Source of the DNA: Erysipelotrichaceae bacterium
Lineage (GTDB): Bacteria > Bacillota_I > Bacilli_A > Erysipelotrichales > Erysipelotrichaceae
Direction: 5' to 3'
DNA length: 64,000 nucleotides
Assembly: GCA_017441765.1 (NCBI GenBank)
Contig: JAFRVK010000033.1
Coordinates: 1 to 64,000, forward strand
The first letter of the stretch is position 1. The number at the start of each line of letters is the position of its first letter. A model generated the notes under the pieces. That model saw only the letters and a program-made list of their open reading frames with translations. It was not told the origin of the DNA and did not search any database. The position numbers and the translations under genes are program-made. Below are positions 42,619 to 50,424 of the stretch, one piece after another.

Positions 42619-43902
42619 ATGATCGACATCAGATTAATCAGAGAAAACCCGGACAAAGTCAAGGAAAACATCAAAAAGAAATTTCAGGATGAAAAATTTG
42701 TCCTAGTAGATGAAGTAAAGAAACTGGATGAAGAATACCGCGGACTGAGAACGAAAGCGGATGAACTGCGGGCACAGCGTAATACCATTTCCAAGGAAAT
42801 TGGAGCACTGATGTCTCAGGGTAAGAAAGACGAAGCAGAGAAGATTAAGGAAGAAGTCAAGAAGATCGGCGAAGAGATCGAAAAGATGGAACAGGAAGAA
42901 CCGCGTTATGAGGAAGAGATCCGCAAACGCATGCTGGTGATTCCGAACATCATTGATGATTCCGTACCGATCGGCAAGGATGATTCCGAGAACGTCGAGA
43001 TCGAACAGTTCGGTCAGAAGCGTACATTTGATTTCGAGATCCCGTATCATGTCGACATCATGGAGAGTTTTGATGGTATTGACCTGGATTCTGCCCGTAA
43101 GACTTCCGGCAACGGTTTCTATTATCTGACCGGAGACATTGCCCGTCTGCATTCCGCGATCCTGGCATATGCCCGTGACTTCATGGTCAACAAAGGTTTC
43201 ACTTACTGCGTACCGCCGTTTATGATCCGTTCGGAAGTCGTCACCGGGGTCATGTCGTTCAAAGAGATGGAAAACATGATGTATAAGATCGAAGGGGAAG
43301 ATCTCTATCTGATTGGTACCTCCGAACACTCGATGATCGGGCGTTTCATCGATACGATCAACGAAGAAAGCAAGCTGCCGATGACGCTGACCTCCTATTC
43401 TCCTTGTTTCCGCAAGGAAGTCGGTGCGCACGGTATCGAAGAAAGAGGCGTCTACCGTATCCATCAGTTTGAGAAACAGGAGATGATCGTCATCTGCAAA
43501 CCGGAAGAGTCCATGGATTGGTACAACAAGATGTGGAGTTATTCCGTCGAGCTGTTCCTGTCGCTGAACATTCCGGTAAGAACGTTGGAGTGCTGCTCAG
43601 GAGACCTGGCCGATCTGAAGGTCAAGTCCTGCGATGTCGAAGCGTGGTCGCCGAGACAGGAGAAATACTTCGAAGTCTGTTCATGCTCGAACCTGGGCGA
43701 CGCGCAAGCGAGAAGACTGAAGATCCGTGTGAAAGGAGAGAATGGCAACTATCTGCCACATACTCTCAATAATACCGTGGTAGCTCCGCCAAGGATGCTG
43801 ATCGCGTTCCTGGAAAACAACTACAACGCCGACGGATCCGTCGATATTCCGGAAGTCCTGCAGCCTTACCTGGGCGGTCAGAAGAAAATCGTCAGAAAGT
43901 AA
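42619..43902 (+). CDS. serS: Seryl-tRNA synthetase
   Basis: This 427-residue class II synthetase has the N-terminal long coiled-coil arm (about 30-100) that binds the tRNA-Ser variable arm, then the catalytic core with TSEHSMIG, motif 2 FRKEVGAHGIEERGVYRIHQF and motif 3 near the C-terminus (NNTVVAPPRMLIAFLENN). ATG 42619 (MIDIRL) follows AAAGGAGG by 6 nt. A T-box leader precedes it and a parS-containing palindrome follows its stop. Confidence 0.96.
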   Translation: MIDIRLIRENPDKVKENIKKKFQDEKFVLVDEVKKLDEEYRGLRTKADELRAQRNTISKEIGALMSQGKKDEAEKIKEEVKKIGEEIEKMEQEEPRYEEEIRKRMLVIPNIIDDSVPIGKDDSENVEIEQFGQKRTFDFEIPYHVDIMESFDGIDLDSARKTSGNGFYYLTGDIARLHSAILAYARDFMVNKGFTYCVPPFMIRSEVVTGVMSFKEMENMMYKIEGEDLYLIGTSEHSMIGRFIDTINEESKLPMTLTSYSPCFRKEVGAHGIEERGVYRIHQFEKQEMIVICKPEESMDWYNKMWSYSVELFLSLNIPVRTLECCSGDLADLKVKSCDVEAWSPRQEKYFEVCSCSNLGDAQARRLKIRVKGENGNYLPHTLNNTVVAPPRMLIAFLENNYNADGSVDIPEVLQPYLGGQKKIVRK

Positions 43903-43910
43903 CAAAACAA

Positions 43911-43940
43911 AAATAATGTTCCACGTGGAACATTATTTTT
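43911..43940 (+). terminator. Palindrome after serS acting as terminator and containing a parS-like site
   Basis: AAAATAATG and CATTATTTT arms flank TTCCACGTGGAA, giving an almost perfect 30-bp palindrome with a T-run. The centre TGTTCCACGTGGAACA (43917-43932) is a parS variant, so one element may end transcription and bind ParB. Confidence 0.65.
43917..43932. other. parS-like centromere site 1
   Basis: TGTTCCACGTGGAACA matches the parS consensus TGTTnCACGTGAAACA with one change (G for A), which makes it a perfect palindrome. It is about 16 kb from oriC. Confidence 0.65.
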
Positions 43941-43944
43941 GTAA

Positions 43945-43950
43945 TAGAAT
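43945..43950 (+). promoter_or_regulatory. -10 element 6 nt upstream of the 43957 start codon
   Basis: TAGAAT is preceded by TGTAA and followed by only 6 nt before ATG. If used, transcription would begin at or next to the start codon, giving a leaderless message. Confidence 0.35.
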
Positions 43951-43956
43951 GGAAAC

Positions 43957-44331
43957 ATGGATGAAAAACTGATTCAAAAAGCTGGAATAAGATTGCTTGT
44001 GTTAGGTGCGGGATTCCTTGTCACAAGGTTTCCTTTGTTTTCCTGGATCGGTTCCTATGACATGCATAGAATCATGATACTGTTAAGTGGCGCGATGGTC
44101 TGTCTGTTTTCGGTCAATGGATGTGAGCTGACGGCGAACTGTCTACCGTTTCTGTATATTACAAGTTACATTGCCGCTTATTATTTCAGGACTGACGGAT
44201 TCGATCCCGGAGGAGGCGCCATCAGCAACGCCTGGTATCTGTGGATCGTGATGTTTGTTTTGTCTGTGGCGCTGGTATATCTGATCGATCGCGTGTTTCA
44301 CGTGAAACATAAAGGAATAAAACATGACTGA
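43957..44331 (+). CDS. Small integral membrane protein of unknown function
   Basis: This 124-residue protein has four hydrophobic segments (about 12-30, 38-54, 60-77, 92-112) and a short basic tail ending KHKGIKHD. No family is recognised. The tail residues VFHVKH are encoded by a perfect parS site (44294-44309), so part of its sequence is set by ParB binding. It overlaps the GNAT-HAD gene by 8 nt. No ribosome site is visible before ATG 43957. Confidence 0.65.
   Translation: MDEKLIQKAGIRLLVLGAGFLVTRFPLFSWIGSYDMHRIMILLSGAMVCLFSVNGCELTANCLPFLYITSYIAAYYFRTDGFDPGGGAISNAWYLWIVMFVLSVALVYLIDRVFHVKHKGIKHD
44294..44309. other. parS centromere site 2 (perfect)
   Basis: TGTTTCACGTGAAACA is the canonical 16-bp parS palindrome bound by ParB/Spo0J. 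It lies inside the 3' end of the small membrane protein gene. Confidence 0.9.
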
Positions 44332-45544
44332 TTATTATGATGGGGAAGCGGTTTTAACAACAGACCGCCTTATACTACGTCCGCTCAAGGCAGAAGACGC
44401 CTCGGCTATTTTCAAAAATATCTATCATGATAAAGAGGCGCAGCGTTATTATCTGGCTCCATATCTGGAAAAAGAAGAGGATCTCGATCTTAACAGTCTG
44501 ATCAGAAGATGCGAGGAAACGGAGAAATACGCGTTTGCGATCGTTGTTAAAGGCGCAAACGAAGTCATCGGCATGATCAATCAATTCGGTGATATCAGTA
44601 AAGACGATCAAAGCATAGAGCTTGGCTACGCCATCGGAAGCCGATACTGGAACCAGGGATATGCAACCGAAGCCTTAAGAGAGATGATTCGCTTTCTTTT
44701 TAGTAAAGGGATCCGTAAGGTCTGTTGCAGAGCGATAACCAAGAATGTCCCAAGCATTAAAGTAATGCAAAAAAGCGGGATGAAATATGAAGGCCGTGTC
44801 TGCAGCGAGTTGTTCTATCATGGCCGATACTGGGACGTCGATCATTTCTATATCACGGAAGAAATGTTTCACGTGAAACAAAAAATCGAGGCAGTGCTGT
44901 TCGATTTCAACGGTACGCTGTTCTTTGATTCCGATATCAACAGGATCGCGTGGAAGGATACACTTGAAGAATTGTCCGGCGGAAAACTTGATTTTGCAAC
45001 GTTTTATATGCAGTGTGTCGGCACACGAAACCAGCCTTTGGTTGAAAAAGCGTTCGAAGAACTGGGCATACCCGTAGATGAAGAACAGGTGATGTATTGG
45101 GCAAAAAGAAAAGAAACCAGGTATTATCAGGAATACTGCCGCAAGTATGAACGGAACCAGCTTGCTCCAGGCGCGATCGATTTCATAAGCTATCTGAAAG
45201 AAAAAGGGATACCTTACACCATGTGTACCGCTTCATTAATAGAAAACGTCGAATTCTATTTCAGTCATCTTGGCCTGGATAAGTGGTTTGACATCAATAA
45301 AGTCATTTATGATGATGGAATACACATAAACAAGAAAGAAATGTATCTGGATGGAGCCGCCATTCTTGAAAAACCGATCCGTTCCTGTCTGGTAATCGAT
45401 GATTCATTGCAGTCGATCCAGGGAGCCATCGATGCCGGTTGCAGACAGATCATCGCTATCCGAAACGAATCCACTCCGGATCTGCCGGAAATCATTCAGA
45501 CAGTCGACGATTTCAGTGAAATCGATCTGTCAGTATTTGACTGA
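44324..45544 (+). CDS. GNAT acetyltransferase-HAD phosphatase fusion protein
   Basis: This 406-residue protein joins two enzymes. Residues ~1-180 are a RimJ/RimL-type N-acetyltransferase (TDRLILRPLKAEDA; GYAIGSRYWNQGYATEAL as acetyl-CoA loop; NVPSIKVMQKSGM). Residues ~187-406 are a HAD-IA domain with motif I FDFNGT, where the second Asp is Asn, and a late VIDDSLQSIQGA motif IV. The joint, residues 181-186 (MFHVKQ), is encoded by a perfect parS site (44865-44880). There is no stop between the halves. The activity of either half is unproven; the Asn in motif I may weaken phosphatase action. Confidence 0.82.
   Translation: MTDYYDGEAVLTTDRLILRPLKAEDASAIFKNIYHDKEAQRYYLAPYLEKEEDLDLNSLIRRCEETEKYAFAIVVKGANEVIGMINQFGDISKDDQSIELGYAIGSRYWNQGYATEALREMIRFLFSKGIRKVCCRAITKNVPSIKVMQKSGMKYEGRVCSELFYHGRYWDVDHFYITEEMFHVKQKIEAVLFDFNGTLFFDSDINRIAWKDTLEELSGGKLDFATFYMQCVGTRNQPLVEKAFEELGIPVDEEQVMYWAKRKETRYYQEYCRKYERNQLAPGAIDFISYLKEKGIPYTMCTASLIENVEFYFSHLGLDKWFDINKVIYDDGIHINKKEMYLDGAAILEKPIRSCLVIDDSLQSIQGAIDAGCRQIIAIRNESTPDLPEIIQTVDDFSEIDLSVFD
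44865..44880. other. parS centromere site 3 (perfect)
   Basis: A second exact TGTTTCACGTGAAACA lies 555 bp from site 2 (start 44865), inside the reading frame of the GNAT-HAD protein where it encodes the linker between domains. Confidence 0.9.
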
Positions 45545-45571
45545 TGCCTGTCAGAATAAACACCCAACAAT

Positions 45572-45603
45572 AAAACAAGCATCTTCATCAGATGCTTGTT
45601 TAT
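45572..45603. terminator. Bidirectional terminator between convergent genes
   Basis: AAACAAGCATC (45573-45583) and GATGCTTGTTT (45591-45601) form an 11-bp stem with a 7-nt loop and A/T runs on both sides, serving the plus-strand GNAT-HAD gene and the minus-strand FucI-like gene. Confidence 0.85.
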
Positions 45604-45624
45604 GTTTAGATGTCTCCCTGTAGT

Positions 45625-46818
45625 TTATAACCACTTGAAGAACTCGTGAACGATTTCGCTGTGATCGCCCTTGATGATCAGGTGGTGGTTACCGATCGAT
45701 TCCGTCAGGAAATAAGAAACCGGTTCATCCAGTTTCAGCAGGATCTGCGTACGACAGAGATTGAATTCTGTCAGGTTCTTCAACAGATCTCCACGCGAAA
45801 CGAAGTATTCATTCATCAAACCATCGCATTTGAATATCGTAACCGGACCTTCAGGGAGTCTGCCGCGGAACGCCACGCCGATCTGTGATTCAAAATGTGT
45901 CATGATCGAAAAGTCTTCCGGCATATTGATAGGAAGGGTACAATGCGCAAAAACGATCTCGTTGCTGTCGGTATCGATACGGCTTGGATTTGCCATAAAG
46001 ACCGGTTCGCCTGTCAGGTTACCCAGTACCATCATTGATATCAGCGCAGGGACATCACCTTCGCACGAAGCATAGATGCCCTCCGCATTCAGAATCGCCA
46101 AAGCGGCACAACCTGTCGAATGAACCGTGTCCAGCAGATCAAAACACCTGACCGTCACCCCATCCAGCTCATATTTATCAACGATCCTGTGTAAAGCGCC
46201 ATAGATATATAGAGCTTCTTCGACTTCCTTCTCATCAAAAGGTCTTGCCTTGATCATGTCGGTAAACTGATTCGGCACATATGTCTTCCTGGCGATCTCT
46301 TCCATGAATTCTTCCATCGAAACATCCAGAATCTTGATGTTGTTGAGTTCCTCGGATTCTTCCGCATCCACATCAGAAGAAATCAGCCAGTCGGAAGGCT
46401 TGCCTACGCGGGCGATACGTGAACCATCCAGTTTCTTTTTTGCGGCAAAAACAGCAGCAAGCTCTTTGATCCTCTTAGCCACGAAATCATCCGTTCCATG
46501 AATGATCTCGCCCGGGATATCATGCTGACGCAGATAAGAAAGGATCTCCATCGAAGCAGCCAAAGAGTTGTTTGCGCCGGTCGTCAGCAGAAAACAAGGT
46601 TTCGGCAAACGGTCCAGATACTGAAGGATGATGCCCTCGGTTCCGCCTCCGCCGATAAAATCAAATGCCAGATCATAATCATTGATATGATCGATGTCTG
46701 TCACTTCGAATTCATAACCTGTCAGCTCGCTCAGCTTATCCAGCCAGGGGAAATTACCCTGATTGGCGATCTCGGCAGCCGCAGTCTGCGATACAACATA
46801 AAACACACCTATTTTCAT
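45625..46818 (-). CDS. L-fucose isomerase-like protein (COG2407 type)
   Basis: This 397-residue protein resembles the FucI/AraA-like isomerase fold without a full FucI match: a Rossmann-like N-terminal half (FDFIGGGGTEG; LLTTGANNSLAAS), a central DVSMEEF segment and a C-terminal GDHSEIVHEFFKWL block. Such proteins catalyse aldose-ketose isomerisation or related sugar steps. It is the only minus-strand gene on the right arm and has no sugar genes nearby, so the substrate cannot be inferred. No signal peptide is seen. Confidence 0.65.
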   Translation of the reverse strand: MKIGVFYVVSQTAAAEIANQGNFPWLDKLSELTGYEFEVTDIDHINDYDLAFDFIGGGGTEGIILQYLDRLPKPCFLLTTGANNSLAASMEILSYLRQHDIPGEIIHGTDDFVAKRIKELAAVFAAKKKLDGSRIARVGKPSDWLISSDVDAEESEELNNIKILDVSMEEFMEEIARKTYVPNQFTDMIKARPFDEKEVEEALYIYGALHRIVDKYELDGVTVRCFDLLDTVHSTGCAALAILNAEGIYASCEGDVPALISMMVLGNLTGEPVFMANPSRIDTDSNEIVFAHCTLPINMPEDFSIMTHFESQIGVAFRGRLPEGPVTIFKCDGLMNEYFVSRGDLLKNLTEFNLCRTQILLKLDEPVSYFLTESIGNHHLIIKGDHSEIVHEFFKWL

Positions 46819-46921
46819 ATTATTGAACTCTCCTATATACCATCATTTTATCATTTATAGAATCGATGAAGAAACAAAACCGCAGCAATCGGACAATCAG
46901 ACAGGAAACAATAAAATCAAT

Positions 46922-46950
46922 TTGAAAGAAAGACCGTAATAAGCTAAAAT
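46922..46950 (+). promoter_or_regulatory. Promoter of ffs (SRP RNA)
   Basis: TTGAAA (46922-46927) and TAAAAT (46945-46950) are spaced by exactly 17 nt. Transcription would begin at about 46957, the first base of the RNA's closing helix. Confidence 0.75.
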
Positions 46951-46954
46951 AATA

Positions 46955-47033
46955 GTGGTACAACAAACATGTTTCTAACTTGGTCAGGTGCGGAAGCAAG
47001 CAGCCATACGAGCCTCTGTCTGTGTGTACCATT
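46955..47033 (+). ncRNA. ffs: Signal recognition particle RNA, small 4.5S type
   Basis: The conserved SRP helix 8 sequence GGTCAGGTGCGGAAGCAAGC is at 46982-47001, followed by AGCC, and the ends pair as GGTACA (46957-46962) with TGTACC (47025-47030). The RNA is about 75-80 nt, so it lacks the Alu domain of the larger Bacillus RNA. It binds Ffh for membrane protein targeting. It lies directly upstream of tadA. Confidence 0.88.
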
Positions 47034-47039
47034 TTAATT

Positions 47040-47495
47040 ATGATGGACGAAAAATATATGCGCATCGCCTACAAAGAAGCGCTCAAAGCATTTGAAGAAG
47101 ATGAAGTACCGGTAGGCTGCGTGATCGTAAAAGATAATAAAGTCATTGCCAAAGCGCACAATCAGAAAGAAAAAAAGAATTGTGCCGTTTCCCACGCGGA
47201 AATCGAGTGCATCAAGAAAGCAGCTAGAAAGCTGGACAACTGGAATCTGAAAGGCTGTACGATATATGTGACACTGGAACCGTGCATGATGTGTACCGGA
47301 GCACTGATCAATTCACGGATCGACAGGATCGTCTATGCGTGCCGCGACCCCAAGGGCGGAGCACTGGTATCGAATGTGAGAATCAAGGAAATCAGCGGAC
47401 TGAACCACTATCCGCTGTATGAAGAAGGACCTGTGGAAAAAGAATGTTCCGAACTGTTGAAAAGCTTCTTCAGAAACAAACGCCAGAAAGCATAA
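47040..47495 (+). CDS. tadA: tRNA-specific adenosine deaminase
   Basis: This 151-residue deaminase makes inosine at position 34 of tRNA-Arg. It has the zinc site HAE (in SHAEIECIKK) and PCMMC (LEPCMMCTGAL) and the usual length. A longer frame begins inside ffs and is rejected; ATG 47040 or 47043 fits the family N-terminus. No ribosome site is visible between the ffs end and the ATG, and the message probably starts at the ffs promoter. Linkage of tadA, SRP RNA, dnaX and recR is also seen in Bacillus. Confidence 0.93.
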   Translation: MMDEKYMRIAYKEALKAFEEDEVPVGCVIVKDNKVIAKAHNQKEKKNCAVSHAEIECIKKAARKLDNWNLKGCTIYVTLEPCMMCTGALINSRIDRIVYACRDPKGGALVSNVRIKEISGLNHYPLYEEGPVEKECSELLKSFFRNKRQKA

Positions 47496-47582
47496 ATAAT
47501 TACCCTGGAAATACATAAATATTCAAAATATGCCTGAAATAAAGCGTTATTACATATTCATACTGATAAACGAGGTGATGGA

Positions 47583-49028
47583 ATGAAAAACCCAAGAAAC
47601 TACACAATGCTGGCAGATGCCTATGAATTCATGATGGCAGACGCTTATCTGAAGAACGATCTGGTGGATCAGGAAGCGGTCTTCGATGTCTTTTTCAGAA
47701 AGGTACCGAATGATGGCGGCTATGCAGTCATGGCGGGCCTGGGGAAGGTCATCGACTATATCCAGAACCTTTCCTTTACAGAAGAGGATCTGGAATACCT
47801 GCGCAGCATCGGAAACAGCGAAGAGTATCTGGAATACCTGCGCAATTTCAAATTCAGCGGAGATATCTATGCGATCCCGGACGGCACCCCGGTCTTTCCG
47901 AACGAACCGTTACTGACGGTCAAAGCGCCATTACCGGAAGCACAGGTAGTTGAGACTGCGATCCTGTCGATCATCAACGGATCGATGGAACACGCGACCG
48001 GTGCACGTCGTATCATTGAAGCGACACCGGCGAATGTCAAAGTCATGGAGTTCGGTGCCAGAAGAGCGGATGGCCTGGAAGCGGCACTCATTGCCTCGAC
48101 GGAAGCGATCATGGCAGGATGCAGCGGAACTTCCAATGTCATGGCAGCCAAGATGATCGGACAGAAAGCTTTAGGTACCATGGCCCACTCTTTTGTGGAA
48201 ACCTTCCAAGACGAGTATGCGGCTTTCGTGGCTTTTGCGAAACGTTACCCTGAAAACTGTCTGCTTCTGGTGGATACCTACGACACTCTGCGCTCCGGCG
48301 TACCGAATGCCATCAAGACCTTCCGTTATATGCAGGAAAACGGCATCCCGACCGATCACATCGGTATCCGTATCGATTCCGGCGACTTGGCTTATCTATC
48401 TAAAGAAGCAAGGAAGCTTCTGGATGAAGCGGGATTCCCGAACGCGACGATCTGTTTAAGCAACTCGCTTTCCGCGGATGTCATCATCTCGTTAAGGATA
48501 CAGGATGCGAAATTCGATTCCCTGGGTGTCGGTGACAACATCTCCAAACCGGAAGGACGGATGGGTTGCGTCTACAAGGAAGTCGCTTTGATTAATAAAG
48601 GCACCGTCATTCCGAAGATCAAATTATCCAACGATATCGTCAAGATCGTCAACCCGTCGTTCAAAAAGATCTACCGCGCCTACGACAAAACCAGCGGTTA
48701 TGCCTTGGCGGATGTCCTTTGTGAGAAGGATGAAGTCTTGAACGAAGACATTATGACGATCACCTCTCTTGTTGATTTCAGCAAGTACACAACGATCGAC
48801 AACTATACCCTCGTACCTTTGCAGCAGCAGATCTTTGAGAAAGGCAAGCTCGTCTACAAAGATCCGCCACTGATGGAGAAACGCGCCTATTGTCAGGAGC
48901 AGATGAACAAACTCTATCCGGAAATCCGTCGTATTACCAATCCGCACGTCTACTATGTGGATGGCAGTGAACGCTATATCGCTTTGAAGAAAAGCATGAT
49001 CGAGAAAGCAGGAAAAGAAAATGTTTGA
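47583..49028 (+). CDS. pncB: Nicotinate phosphoribosyltransferase
   Basis: This 481-residue enzyme makes nicotinate mononucleotide from nicotinate and PRPP. It matches the NAPRT family in length and in ADAYEFMMADAY at the N-terminus, MEFGARRADG near 157 and GIRIDSGDLAYLS near 255 (phosphoribosyl site). It starts after GAGGTGATGGA and overlaps nadE by 8 nt. It is the first step of the Preiss-Handler pathway encoded by this three-gene operon. Confidence 0.94.
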   Translation: MKNPRNYTMLADAYEFMMADAYLKNDLVDQEAVFDVFFRKVPNDGGYAVMAGLGKVIDYIQNLSFTEEDLEYLRSIGNSEEYLEYLRNFKFSGDIYAIPDGTPVFPNEPLLTVKAPLPEAQVVETAILSIINGSMEHATGARRIIEATPANVKVMEFGARRADGLEAALIASTEAIMAGCSGTSNVMAAKMIGQKALGTMAHSFVETFQDEYAAFVAFAKRYPENCLLLVDTYDTLRSGVPNAIKTFRYMQENGIPTDHIGIRIDSGDLAYLSKEARKLLDEAGFPNATICLSNSLSADVIISLRIQDAKFDSLGVGDNISKPEGRMGCVYKEVALINKGTVIPKIKLSNDIVKIVNPSFKKIYRAYDKTSGYALADVLCEKDEVLNEDIMTITSLVDFSKYTTIDNYTLVPLQQQIFEKGKLVYKDPPLMEKRAYCQEQMNKLYPEIRRITNPHVYYVDGSERYIALKKSMIEKAGKENV

Positions 49029-49770
49029 TGTGAAGAAAGAGACCGAAGGGATCATCCGTTTTATCCGTGAGTATTTTGAGAAGTCGCATCTGAAGGGTGT
49101 AGTGCTGGGAATCAGCGGAGGCAAGGACTCCGGAGTCGTAGCGGGACTGTTTTCGCTGGCGCTGGGACCGGAGAATGTTGTAGGCATCACGATGCCGTGC
49201 CACACAAAAGACGAATGTGCAGACGATGCGAAGTTGGTTGCGGAGAAGTTTGGTTTTGAACTGATCAATGTCGACCTGTCTACGACCTTTGATGCCTACA
49301 AAGATGAGATCGCCAAACTGAACATTCCTGAAGAAGAAATGTTAAAAAACAGCGACATCAATCTGAAACCGCGTCTTCGGATGGCAACCAATTATTATAT
49401 TGCGGCCTACTATTCCGCGTTGAAAGGCGGAACCTATATCGTGGGTGGTACCAGCAATCTCTGTGAACTCTTTGTGGGTTATTTTACCAAAGGCGGAGAT
49501 TCCACTTATGACATCGGTGTCCTGAACAACTTTACGGTCGATGAAGTCATTGCGATCGGCGAGTATATCGGTGTACCGGACAAGGTCATCCACAAGGTAC
49601 CGAACGACGATCTGAGCGATCTGACAGACGAAGACAAACTTGGTGTGAAATACTCTGAGATCGCCGCCTACATGAAGGGTGAACCATTACTGGAAGAGAC
49701 GGCACAGAAGATTGAAAAGCTGCACAAAAACGCGGCACACAAATTCCACATCCCTGTTTACGAACGATGA
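49021..49770 (+). CDS. nadE: NAD synthetase, ammonia-dependent
   Basis: This 249-residue protein is the short NadE form with the PP-loop SGGKDSG near residues 33-39 and no N-terminal glutaminase domain, so it uses free ammonia to amidate deamido-NAD. It overlaps pncB by 8 nt and nadD by 4 nt. Together the three genes make NAD from nicotinate. Confidence 0.93.
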   Translation: MFDVKKETEGIIRFIREYFEKSHLKGVVLGISGGKDSGVVAGLFSLALGPENVVGITMPCHTKDECADDAKLVAEKFGFELINVDLSTTFDAYKDEIAKLNIPEEEMLKNSDINLKPRLRMATNYYIAAYYSALKGGTYIVGGTSNLCELFVGYFTKGGDSTYDIGVLNNFTVDEVIAIGEYIGVPDKVIHKVPNDDLSDLTDEDKLGVKYSEIAAYMKGEPLLEETAQKIEKLHKNAAHKFHIPVYER

Positions 49771-50330
49771 AGATTGGCATCTATATCGGAAGTTTCGACC
49801 CGGTACATAAGGGGCATATCCGGCTGGCAAGACATCTGCTGAAGAAACATTATGTTGATCACCTGCTGATCGTCCCGACCGGGAACTACTGGAACAAGCA
49901 GGATCTGACACCGATTGAAGAACGTGTAGGATTGCTGAAACTGTTTGAAAATGAAGATCTGGAAATCGAAACAGAATACAACAGCCTTCCTTATACATAT
50001 CAGCTGCTTAGGAAACTGAAGGAACGCTACCCTGACGACGAACTGGATCTGATTCTGGGGGCGGACAACCTCCTGCACTTCGAAGACTGGAAAAATGCCT
50101 GGGAAATAATGAAATACCCCTGGATCATCCTGAAACGGGACGGGATCGATATCCGGCAGAATATGGAACGTCTGAAAAAGAAAGACTACGTCGTAGTCAA
50201 TGATATCAGGGAATATGATATCTCCAGTTCATACATCCGGGAGAACATCGGTGACTACGAAAAAGTAAAAGATTTCATTCATAAAAAAGTCTATCTCCGT
50301 TACAGAAAGATCTTAGACAACAAGTCATAA
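49767..50330 (+). CDS. nadD: Nicotinate-nucleotide adenylyltransferase
   Basis: This 187-residue nucleotidyltransferase has the GSFDPVHKGH motif at residues 8-17 and the ISSSYIRE motif near 151, both needed for ATP binding. It adenylates nicotinate mononucleotide, the middle step between PncB and NadE. The ATGA overlap with nadE supports ATG 49767. No HD-domain YqeK partner follows. Confidence 0.93.
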   Translation: MKIGIYIGSFDPVHKGHIRLARHLLKKHYVDHLLIVPTGNYWNKQDLTPIEERVGLLKLFENEDLEIETEYNSLPYTYQLLRKLKERYPDDELDLILGADNLLHFEDWKNAWEIMKYPWIILKRDGIDIRQNMERLKKKDYVVVNDIREYDISSSYIRENIGDYEKVKDFIHKKVYLRYRKILDNKS

Positions 50331-50338
50331 ACAGAAAG

Positions 50339-50388
50339 AAATGTGTCTGATTACAACGAAGCAAAATCGTATCAGACACATTTTTAAT
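50339..50388 (+). terminator. Terminator of the pncB-nadE-nadD operon
   Basis: AAATGTGTCTGAT (50339-50351) and ATCAGACACATTT (50371-50383) form a 13-bp stem followed by TT AATTAA. Confidence 0.85.
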
Positions 50389-50412
50389 TAAGCGAAGGAG
50401 CGAGTTATTCAG

Positions 50413-50418
50413 TATAAT
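50413..50418 (+). promoter_or_regulatory. -10 element 6 nt upstream of dnaX ATG
   Basis: TATAAT is followed by AAAGGT and then ATG. The predicted transcription start falls on or next to the start codon, suggesting a leaderless dnaX message; AAAGG is too close to act as a ribosome site. The -35 is unclear. Confidence 0.55.
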
Positions 50419-50424
50419 AAAGGT

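Noticed and set aside
46820-47065. 81-codon minus-strand frame over ffs
   Set aside because: It is antisense to the SRP RNA and its promoter, and has no matching family.
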